A stretch of 64,000 nt of DNA from NCBI RefSeq assembly GCF_002632615.1, contig NZ_NITZ01000001.1, forward strand, positions 124,001-188,000. Direction: 5' to 3'. Numbering within the stretch: position 1 is the stretch's first letter; each line of letters starts with the position of its first letter. Of this stretch, positions 56,991-64,000 are shown one piece after another. The notes under the pieces are model-generated. The model was not told the DNA's origin, did not search any database, and was given only the letters and a program-made list of their open reading frames with translations. The position numbers and the translations under genes were made by a program. This stretch comes from Xenorhabdus miraniensis. GTDB lineage: Bacteria; Pseudomonadota; Gammaproteobacteria; Enterobacterales; Enterobacteriaceae.

Positions 56991-59178
56991 TAAGAATATG
57001 CTTTTGGGTTACGGAGAAACACTGACGGGTAATGTAAAAATAAAAAAAGGTGGTGGAGGGAAAAATAAACCCTATACCTATAATGAAAATAAGCTAGTAA
57101 TAATGAGTGACTTAGCATCACTAATCAGTGAAATTGAAAACGTACCAGCCTCCGCACTACCAGATGATAAAGCAGTAGCAAAATTCGTGCTTCATCCAGC
57201 TTTTCTAGCTAAAAGTTATTTTCCGGTAGGATTATTTAACAAATTCTCTCTTACAAGTGTAGGTAGTAAATCTGTCAGAATTAAGCCTCGTAAAGACATA
57301 AAGAAAAAAGGTAGAAAAGATGAGTATACAACGGCTTGTATCTACGTTTCAGGGAAAATTGAAAATTTTCAATCGTTTTTGCGTGCATTAAACGATGATA
57401 CTTTAAATAAAAGCCAAAAAGATGATTTCATCACACTTGAAAGTGTTTCAATGTTTAACCCCTCCGATAAAATTAAGTCTTTAAAAGGTGATGATGAAAG
57501 AAGTATTGAAGTAGCCTTACATACCCCAGATGAAAATTCAGCTATAGTTGACTCTTTTATTATATTTGCTTTACAACAAGGTGCCTCCGTTGATAAAGAA
57601 AGATGCATAAAAGTCAAAGGATTGACCTTTATGCCTATTAAAGCCAATAAAAAAACGGCTTATAAAATAGCAAAATTTTCTTTTTTAAGGACGCTTAGAG
57701 ATCTTCCAGAGTTAAGAGTTAGTGAGCCAGTAATTAGACGTTCTGTGAATTCCCCTTCTAGTTTTAAATTACCATCAGAAGGAGCAATCAATCCAAATTT
57801 AAAGGTAGCAATATTTGACGGAGGAATAAGTATTGATGATTTTAGTCAGTGGGTAACTGAGTACACCTTTAACAAAGATGGAAAAACAAGTGCCCAACTT
57901 CTCTCACATGGACAAGATGTGACCTCTACGCTTCTCTTTGGCGTTATGGATTCAGGTGCTGTAAAACTAAATGTGCCTTACTGTAATATTGATCATTACA
58001 GAGTCTTAGATTCGAACATAAATAATGCCGACATTGACCTTTTTGATGTGCTAATCAGAATAAAGAGTGTGCTTGACACACAACACTACGATTATATTAA
58101 TTTAAGCTTGGGGCCGAGACTACCTGTTGATGATGATGATGTTCATGTCTGGACTTCAACACTTGAGGAAGCCCTCTCAGCAGGGAATACTTTATGCACA
58201 GTTGCTGTTGGAAATGATGGCCATTTGCCAGCAGGTCTTAATAGGATTCAACCACCTGCCGATTTGGTCAATGGTTTATCTGTAGGTGCAGCAACATCTC
58301 TTTCAGAAAACTGGGAAAGGTGCCACTATAGCTGTATTGGCCCCGGTAGAAGTCCTGGATTCGTGAAACCAGATGGTGTTGCTTTTGGCGGAGATTCAGA
58401 AGAACCTTTCAAGGTATTCAGCCCCATGAATAATGGATTGGCAAGTACCGCAGGCACTAGCTTTGCTGCTCCACTAGCATTAAGACAAGCAATCGCTTTA
58501 AGTTCATCTTTACAATATAATATTACACCTCTAACTGCTAAAGCTCTTTTAATTCATCATGCTGAAAACAGCAATCATGAACGTTCAGAAGTTGGCTGGG
58601 GTAGATTTCCGCATAATATTTCAGATGTTATTTATTGTGACGATAATGAAGTAAAAGTCATTTATCAAGGTGTGCTCAAACCTTCTCAACATATGCGAGC
58701 ATTCATTCCTTATCCAGATAAACCAACTACAGGTTGTGTCAATCTTCGAGCAACATTTTGCTTTTCTAGCCCAGTGGACGCAGAACACCCATTAAATTAC
58801 ACTCGAAGTGGTTTAGAAATTACTATGAGGAAGGGGATATCTGATACGAAAAAAGGCTTAACATTCCCGCTTTTTAACTTAAAAAATATTTATGCAGACG
58901 AAAATGAACAAAGAAATGATGGTCATAAGTGGGAAACAACATTAAGAAGTGAGCACACATTCAAACAAGATGAACTTACTACACCATGCTTTGATATTAT
59001 CTATCATGGTCGCGACTGTGGGATGCCAATCGATGTTTCTGAACTTGACGACTTACCTTATGTTTTAATTGTTACTTTATCTGCTGGGGAAATGCCAGAT
59101 TTATATAATAATATACGACAAAAATATCAGACATTACAGCCTATACAGGTACAGCAGCAAGTCATTCTACATGCTTAA
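56983..59178 (+). CDS. S8 subtilisin-like protease partner
   Basis: 731 aa from ATG 56983 (AGAGGA 8 nt upstream). No signal peptide, so cytoplasmic. The N-terminal ~270 residues are a partner-specific domain. The catalytic triad is Asp279 (VAIFDGGIS), His309 (LLSHGQDVTS) and Ser493 (TAGTSFAAPLALRQ), with the oxyanion Asn411 (AVGNDG). The C-terminal ~200 residues are beta-rich. An intracellular subtilase coupled to an AAA ATPase suggests a sensor-triggered protease in phage defence; the target is unknown. Confidence 0.88.
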   Translation: MNDKNMLLGYGETLTGNVKIKKGGGGKNKPYTYNENKLVIMSDLASLISEIENVPASALPDDKAVAKFVLHPAFLAKSYFPVGLFNKFSLTSVGSKSVRIKPRKDIKKKGRKDEYTTACIYVSGKIENFQSFLRALNDDTLNKSQKDDFITLESVSMFNPSDKIKSLKGDDERSIEVALHTPDENSAIVDSFIIFALQQGASVDKERCIKVKGLTFMPIKANKKTAYKIAKFSFLRTLRDLPELRVSEPVIRRSVNSPSSFKLPSEGAINPNLKVAIFDGGISIDDFSQWVTEYTFNKDGKTSAQLLSHGQDVTSTLLFGVMDSGAVKLNVPYCNIDHYRVLDSNINNADIDLFDVLIRIKSVLDTQHYDYINLSLGPRLPVDDDDVHVWTSTLEEALSAGNTLCTVAVGNDGHLPAGLNRIQPPADLVNGLSVGAATSLSENWERCHYSCIGPGRSPGFVKPDGVAFGGDSEEPFKVFSPMNNGLASTAGTSFAAPLALRQAIALSSSLQYNITPLTAKALLIHHAENSNHERSEVGWGRFPHNISDVIYCDDNEVKVIYQGVLKPSQHMRAFIPYPDKPTTGCVNLRATFCFSSPVDAEHPLNYTRSGLEITMRKGISDTKKGLTFPLFNLKNIYADENEQRNDGHKWETTLRSEHTFKQDELTTPCFDIIYHGRDCGMPIDVSELDDLPYVLIVTLSAGEMPDLYNNIRQKYQTLQPIQVQQQVILHA

Positions 59179-59376
59179 TAAAAGATATATGGATAACTCT
59201 TTGGTTATCCATATATTCAGTAGAAATAAAAGCAATAACTATGATCAGTATTCCATCAATGAGTGAAATTAGGTTTGTTATAATAATTTCATCGATATAT
59301 TTTTATTAAAAATCACTATGCTCGCCATAAAAGAAAATACAAAAAATTAAAACTACACTGACGCGCTACGCTTGTC

Positions 59377-59422
59377 TTCTCTGAGTTACCGGGCTAATAC
59401 ATTAACCCGGTAACTCAGAGAA
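59377..59422. other. Perfect 17-bp palindrome
   Basis: TTCTCTGAGTTACCGGG / CCCGGTAACTCAGAGAA with a 12-nt loop. No T-run follows on the plus strand, although a T7 run lies on the other strand just beyond. It lies between the convergent subtilase and primase-helicase genes, next to the iterons. Terminator, replication or site-specific element are all possible. Confidence 0.5.
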
Positions 59423-59488
59423 CCGAAAAAAACACCTGCCAGAGAAAATTTTTTATCTACCCCCTATTAAAGAATTAGTAATAAAACT

Positions 59489-59612
59489 GTTCACCTCCAA
59501 CCAGAAAAAGGTGAACGGTGATGAAAAGTTGTGAACAGTTTAAAAGTAACTATTCACCCTATAATACTTTGATATATCTGGTTTAAATTATAAGGTGAAT
59601 AGTGGTGAACAC
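59489..59612. other. P4-like replication iterons (crr/ori type)
   Basis: Six GGTGAAC-type units within 124 bp: GTTCACC 59489, GGTGAAC 59510, GTGAACAG 59531, ATTCACC 59552, GGTGAAT 59594 and GGTGAAC 59604. P4 alpha protein binds GGTGAACA-like type I iterons at ori and at crr, and crr lies just downstream of alpha, as here. Probably the cis replication region of this element. Confidence 0.7.
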
Positions 59613-59653
59613 TTTTTTATATTCCTTTGAAAAATGATTGTACTCAGAAGAAA

Positions 59654-61756
59654 TTATTCTTCTGGCAGGCTATCCCTTGTCAGTTTCGGCATCCATTCGA
59701 TAGCAGTATCAATATCTAGGCTCAGGTTGCTACGAATACCTTGTTTGCTTTTCTTTCGCAGGTAATGCTGACCGTACTCCGCCAGTGCGCCCGGCATATC
59801 CATGCCAAAACGAGTTACAGAAACAGGTTTATTCAGGTTATTGCCTTTCATATAAGCAAGGTAAGAGTGATAAAGGTATTTACGGGGATTAAACGGCATA
59901 ATTTCTGCATTGCCGATTAACAAACCGTCAGTTTCATGGGAAGCTATAAGATAACCGCAGAAATCAACCAGTGGATCGGTACCACGCTTAATATCCAATG
60001 CTTCCGCTGATTTCTGTTGTTCTGCGAGTAAACGCCTAGCTAATTGTGGATCAGCGAACTGATGCAGCAAATGCCGGATAATCACGGGCAATTCTGCCGC
60101 AATTTTATCCCGCAGGAGTGGATCACGCTCGTTTTCTGGCACGACTTCGGAAAAGTTGAAAATCACCCGGCGGCGCGATACTCCACCACTGCGATCACTG
60201 AAACTCATGGCGTTATTGTTCACTGCCAGCACTACCGCTGGAATACGAGTTGAGTAGGGTTGTTTGTGCTTCGGATCGATAGCAACTTCATCGCCTCCAG
60301 TAATTGCCTTGATGCCGGAACCATCGCCCACATAGCGAGTCTGATCTGGCAGGATAATCAGTGAATAGCCGACAATCAACGCTCGTTCCCGCGGGTTTTC
60401 CAGTGCTGCCATACTCGCAGAAACAGTATTTCCTTTGCCTGCCAGCATTGAACAAATTTCAGCAAAGATACTTTTACCACTACCTCCGGCACCGGTCACT
60501 TCCAGAAAAAGCTGCCAGTCATAACGGTTAGCCAGCACCATAAACAGTGCTGCCAGCACTCTATTTGTTTTATTTTCACAGTTGGCTGTTGCCTGATTAA
60601 GCCAGCGCCAGAACTGTGGCGCGTGATCTTGCAGAATTTCCCCCGAAATAGGGGAATTAAATTCAACATCATTGGCAAGCAATAACCAGTCATTTTTGCG
60701 GTGAGGCCGAAACTGGCTAGTTTTCAGGTCAAATACGCCGTTACTGAATCCGATTAAGTGGCGTTTTGGTGGTTGCATCATGGGAAGCTGTAATTTCAGG
60801 GCATCCACGGCAGAGCTGATACCATGTGGTGAGTACGGTAGTTTCTCTTCCATAAAAGCAGCGACCATTTCCCGTTTTAAATCGCGGTCACTGACTGGAC
60901 GCCAGACAATGCCGTCATAGTGATGTACGGTTTCCGAAGCGCCATCCAATGCTAAATCTCCATCATAGCGCGTCAGTAATACTTCTCCGCGTTGGCTGGC
61001 TCCCATCTGATATAATGTCAGCTTTGAAGGTTCGGTATCATTATTAAGCTGAACGGCTGCTTTTTTCTTGATTAGTGTTGGTTGATAAAGCTCCTGAGTA
61101 AAGGCGTGCCGTGCTATTCCCACTCCGTGTTGCTGGCGGTAATCGTCCCAATCGGCTTTGTACTCAGTTGGTGGTAATGTGACCCATCCATTGATCGTTT
61201 TGGCGGTTTTTTCTGCCGCAATTTTTCCAATATTCTTTTTCGGCTTACCGTTCTTATCTAACTCATCGGGAAGATACCAATCATTATCTGCGGCAATAAT
61301 GATTTTCGTATCAGGCCAGTGTTCCCGGACTGATTGAGCGACAGAGAGCAAATTACCTGCATCTATTGCAGCCAGAACGGTGCCTTGATGTAATTGGCTA
61401 ACGGTCAATGCCGTGGCGTAACCTTCGGTAATGATCACTGTGCCTGGATGTTCTCCCAACTTTGATAATGCAATAAAAGCACTTTTCTTTTGGCTACCAG
61501 ACAGTAATTTCTTTGTTCCATCCAGTTTGATGATCTGCGCACCTGTAACTTTTTTATCCAGTGTTACCAATGGCAATAATAACGAACCATCTTTCAGTAA
61601 TCGCTGGTTAGAACAATGCGATCCTTTTGCAGTTAAATAGGGAGATTCTCCGGCAACAGTTAGCGTCATTAGTGCCGCTACTTTTTCGGCAATTGGCTGT
61701 GTTGTTTGAATGGTTGGTTTGGATTCTGGCAAAGGCAGCGCCAGCACGTTAGCCAC
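59654..61756 (-). CDS. P4 alpha-like primase-helicase, N-terminally truncated
   Basis: 700 aa. TOPRIM-type primase part with VIITEGYATALTVSQ and IIIAADNDW, D5-like central domain, and an SF3 helicase with Walker A GAGGSGKSIFAE and downstream ILPDQTRYVGDGSGIKAITGGDE. P4 alpha is about 777 aa and starts with a zinc-ribbon; that part is missing and the ORF start lies at a deletion junction with the integrase gene. It may retain helicase activity but probably no complete primase. Confidence 0.85.
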   Translation of the reverse strand: MANVLALPLPESKPTIQTTQPIAEKVAALMTLTVAGESPYLTAKGSHCSNQRLLKDGSLLLPLVTLDKKVTGAQIIKLDGTKKLLSGSQKKSAFIALSKLGEHPGTVIITEGYATALTVSQLHQGTVLAAIDAGNLLSVAQSVREHWPDTKIIIAADNDWYLPDELDKNGKPKKNIGKIAAEKTAKTINGWVTLPPTEYKADWDDYRQQHGVGIARHAFTQELYQPTLIKKKAAVQLNNDTEPSKLTLYQMGASQRGEVLLTRYDGDLALDGASETVHHYDGIVWRPVSDRDLKREMVAAFMEEKLPYSPHGISSAVDALKLQLPMMQPPKRHLIGFSNGVFDLKTSQFRPHRKNDWLLLANDVEFNSPISGEILQDHAPQFWRWLNQATANCENKTNRVLAALFMVLANRYDWQLFLEVTGAGGSGKSIFAEICSMLAGKGNTVSASMAALENPRERALIVGYSLIILPDQTRYVGDGSGIKAITGGDEVAIDPKHKQPYSTRIPAVVLAVNNNAMSFSDRSGGVSRRRVIFNFSEVVPENERDPLLRDKIAAELPVIIRHLLHQFADPQLARRLLAEQQKSAEALDIKRGTDPLVDFCGYLIASHETDGLLIGNAEIMPFNPRKYLYHSYLAYMKGNNLNKPVSVTRFGMDMPGALAEYGQHYLRKKSKQGIRSNLSLDIDTAIEWMPKLTRDSLPEE

Positions 61757-62595
61757 AACTTCATACCACGTTGAGAATGCTTAACACCATCAATGGGTTT
61801 TCGTGTCGCTGGTATATGCCAGACAGCCCTTTTAAGATCGATTTCTTCCCAACGGGCGAATCTTATTTCACTGGAACGAACAAATGTTAATAAAGTCAGT
61901 TCTACTGCAATTTTGGTCAGTAAGCGCCCGCGATAACAGGAAAGACGAGTTAAAAATTCAGGTAGGCGTTCATGAGGCAATGCAGGGTGATGTTTGGGTT
62001 TTACTATGGTGAGAGTGCCAGCCATATCATTGGCAGGGCTATATTCAAGGATGTCATTTTGAACCGCATAACGCATGATGGCAGCTACACGCTGTTGTAA
62101 TCTCTGGGCTATATCGTGTTTGCCATCAGTATCAACGGCTTGGATCGGTGCTAACAGTTGGCTGGTTCGCAAAGTGCGAATATCGAGAGTACCAATGCAG
62201 GGGAAAATGTATTGCTCGAAACCTCGCATAATTCGGTCTCGGTGGTCTTCACTCCACCGTTTATTGCTGGCGTGCCATTCACGGGCGATCCGTTCAAAGG
62301 TATATGCACCCTTTGATTCGGCTTGTACGTCTTTTTTCTCTGCTTTGGGATCAATCCCTTGAGCGAGCAATTTTTTAGCTTCATCCCGTTTAGCGCGAGC
62401 ATCAGCTAATGAAACGGCAGGATAAACACCAAAGGCCAGCCGATCTTCTTTTTTGTCGGTGGGGCGATGATACTTCATACGCCAGTATTTAGAACCGCGT
62501 GGCGTGATTTCGAGATATAGGCCAGCGCCATCCGCTAATTTATAGGATTTCTCTTTCGGTTTTGCAGTCTCGATTTGTCGGGCGTTTAGTTTCAT
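61678..62595 (-). pseudogene. P4-type integrase, C-terminally truncated
   Basis: From ATG 62595 (MKLNARQIETAKPKEKSYKL) the arm-binding and core-binding domains are complete, and the catalytic fold begins (TLLTFVRSSEIRFARWEEIDL with the first Arg). It reads to KPIDGVKHSQRGMK, after which homology ends at about 61765 and the frame runs on into the primase gene in another frame. The HxxR, second His and catalytic Tyr are missing, so the enzyme cannot recombine DNA. It lies next to the tRNA, as expected for P4 integrases. Confidence 0.9.
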
Positions 62596-62644
62596 TTTTG
62601 GGGCACATTTAAAATCGAAGTGTAGGTGCCCCAAATTATGCCCC

Positions 62645-62786
62645 TTGCTGCATGTTGATTGCAACAGACCACAGTAGACGGCAAAATAACTAAGTATATT
62701 GATTTATTGGGTTTTTTTGGGAATTTGTAGACTTGGATAGACGTTAGTAAACTAACGAATGGTGCCGAAGGCCGGACTCGAACCGG
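62645..62786. repeat. Right direct repeat / attachment site at the tRNA-Leu gene
   Basis: Partner of the repeat at 53747-53886; it includes the tRNA 3' end (CCA complement at 62760). The pair delimits an approximately 9-kb element. Confidence 0.85.
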
Positions 62787-62844
62787 CACACCCGAAGGCG
62801 GTTGATTTTGAATCAACTGCGTCTACCGATTTCGCCACTTCGGC
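62760..62844 (-). tRNA. leuX: tRNA-Leu (anticodon CAA)
   Basis: 85 nt including the encoded CCA. The minus strand starts GCCGAAGTGGCGAAATCGGT, has anticodon loop TTCAAAA, a long variable arm and the T-arm GGTTCGAGTCC, and matches E. coli leuX closely. It is a well-known integration hotspot for P4-type islands. Confidence 0.97.
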
Positions 62845-63094
62845 ACTGAAGTATTCGGAGAACGGGGGCCATTATACCTGTCAGAAGACCATTCGCAACA
62901 CTTATCCTTTCAATCTTGTTCAAGTGTCGAAAAAAGAATCATTCAATCCACTTTTTCGCCGACAAAGATCAAAACACAACCACTCCGGCAATCGCACAAC
63001 ATAAATTCTTCCCTCACAATTCTCTTCCTTCAATAGACAACCTATGAACTCCTTATATAATTCAAAACAATACACTGCTATGAGGTAAATTATC

Positions 63095-63181
63095 ATGACT
63101 ATTATCAGTTGGATTTTTACAGGTATCCTGTTGGGTATCGTTATCGGTGCCATTATGGCGATTTTTAAGAAAAAAAAATAA
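63095..63181 (+). CDS. 28-aa membrane peptide
   Basis: GAGG ribosome site, ATG, then one hydrophobic helix (IISWIFTGILLGIVIGAI) and a basic tail of K residues (FKKKK), ending TAA. Typical of small single-pass membrane proteins with an inside-positive C-terminus. No name assigned. A run of nine A in the tail codons makes it indel-prone. Confidence 0.55.
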   Translation: MTIISWIFTGILLGIVIGAIMAIFKKKK

Positions 63182-63228
63182 CAGCTTTATTCCCCCACTT
63201 GAGCGTTCCCTGATGGGTTAATCCAAAA

Positions 63229-64000
63229 ATGAAAAAACAGCTATATAAACTGTGTACAGTTTCTGCCCTGACATGGGCGATCTCAGCTTGTGCTGATTCT
63301 GGCAATTTGCACCAAAACAAATTCCAGCAGTCTCATGCACAGCCTGCAAAGTGGGAAGTTTTTGAAGGTAATGGCAATACCAAGAAAATGACTACCGCGC
63401 TGGTCGAGCAATATGCGCAGTCCATCTTTGATGAAGGTAATCCTTTGGGGATGGCGATGGTGGTAATCGATAATAATCAGGTTGTGCATCGCAGTTTTGG
63501 AGAGACTTATCCGGGAAGTGGCGTCCGGCCGCGGCAGGATTCTGTGATTCGTATTGCTTCTATTACCAAATTGATGACCAGCGAGGTCATGATCAAGTTG
63601 GCCCAGAAGGAACGTATTAAGATTACCGATCCGTTGCAGAAATATACTTATTATGGTGTCCATGTACCGGATTATGGCGCAAATCAGCCAATCCGGCTGT
63701 ATCATCTGGCAAGTCATACCAGCGGGCTGCCGCGGGAGCAGCCCGGTGGGAAATGGGGACGTCCGGTGTTTATTTGGCCGACTCAGTCGAACCGCTGGGC
63801 TTGGCTGAAAACCGCAGGGATAAATGCCGTACCCGGTACGACGGCCTCATATTCCAATCTGGCCTATGATTTATTGGCGGATGCGCTTTCCAAGGCCACA
63901 GGAGAACCCTATGTCCGTTTGCTGCAAGAAGAGATTACCCGCCCTTATCGCATGAAAGATACCACTCTGACTCCCACGCAATCCCAATGTGCCCGCTTGA
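63229..64000 (+). CDS. ampH: AmpH-like penicillin-binding protein/beta-lactamase-family hydrolase (runs off window)
   Basis: 257 codons of a class C beta-lactamase/DD-peptidase fold protein. Close to E. coli AmpH along its length (AMVVIDNNQVVHRSFGE; HTSGLPREQPGGKWGRPVFIWPT; ITRPYRMKDTTLTPT). SxxK at Ser111-Lys114 (ASITKLMTSE) and YxN at Tyr208-Asn210 (YSNLAYDLLADAL). The N-terminal signal ends in ISAC, so it may be a lipoprotein, unlike E. coli AmpH. It acts on peptidoglycan in the periplasm. The KTG motif lies beyond the window. Confidence 0.92.
   Translation, partial: MKKQLYKLCTVSALTWAISACADSGNLHQNKFQQSHAQPAKWEVFEGNGNTKKMTTALVEQYAQSIFDEGNPLGMAMVVIDNNQVVHRSFGETYPGSGVRPRQDSVIRIASITKLMTSEVMIKLAQKERIKITDPLQKYTYYGVHVPDYGANQPIRLYHLASHTSGLPREQPGGKWGRPVFIWPTQSNRWAWLKTAGINAVPGTTASYSNLAYDLLADALSKATGEPYVRLLQEEITRPYRMKDTTLTPTQSQCARL

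Overview
The window looks like part of the chromosome of an enterobacterial insect associate of the Morganellaceae, most likely Xenorhabdus-like. The housekeeping proteins (UxaC, FruBKA, AbgA, NudI, AmpH) read as close relatives of E. coli proteins. They are interleaved with AT-rich accessory DNA, T6SS vgrG/effector genes, many IS remnants and a P4-like element at a leuX-type tRNA-Leu gene. The genus is an inference from content; no rRNA or other marker gene is present.

Layout. (1) 1-9253: a complete hexuronate pathway. A minus-strand operon (dctQ-dctM-uxuA/uxuB-uxaC-kdgK-eda) is divergent from the TRAP binding protein dctP and the regulator uxuR; a UxuR-like operator and a CRP-like site lie between. 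uxuA and uxuB are fused into one 888-codon frame. (2) 9263-18903: a defence island bounded by two IS256-family 5' remnants. It holds a broken tyrosine recombinase and the operon AbiEi-like/AbiEii-like/hsdM/hsdS/hsdR; the HsdS carries two near-duplicate recognition domains. (3) 18900-23400: a MITE-like hairpin, then fruBKA behind a Cra operator. (4) 23602-24377: an IS1-family element. (5) 24850-31643: a strikingly AT-rich cluster with an 18-codon ORF, a hairpin, a Gfo/Idh oxidoreductase, a PaaK-like adenylating enzyme, an unusual 416-aa protein, a PhyH-type dioxygenase and an ABC exporter. I recognise no described pathway with this set, and it is the best candidate for a new biosynthetic system. 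(6) 31819-39354: Asp/Glu racemase, a LysR regulator, a dicarboxylate/amino-acid symporter, and abgT-abgA-abgR without abgB.

(7) 39443-48536: a lipoprotein, a P-loop protein, and an auxiliary T6SS cluster (frameshifted tssF, vgrG, DUF4123 adaptor, lipase effector interrupted by a stop codon, lipoprotein immunity candidate). (8) 48600-49125: a MITE-like element and an IS6-family remnant. (9) 49335-51332: a tight minus-strand operon of a MoaA/viperin-like radical SAM enzyme, a deoxynucleoside-kinase-like protein and NudI, with a HAD phosphatase divergent from it. This is a second candidate system, plausibly making or clearing a modified nucleotide. (10) 52500-53540: a decayed Asn-rich gene and a membrane protein carrying a heptanucleotide repeat.

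(11) 53747-62844: a decayed P4-like integrative element between direct repeats of the tRNA-Leu 3' end. It carries a Ner-like regulator, a P4-type immunity region, an AAA-ATPase/subtilase pair of the anti-phage type, P4-like iterons, an N-terminally truncated alpha-type primase-helicase, and an integrase that has lost its catalytic C-terminus through the same deletion. (12) 62845-64000: a 28-aa membrane peptide and the start of ampH.
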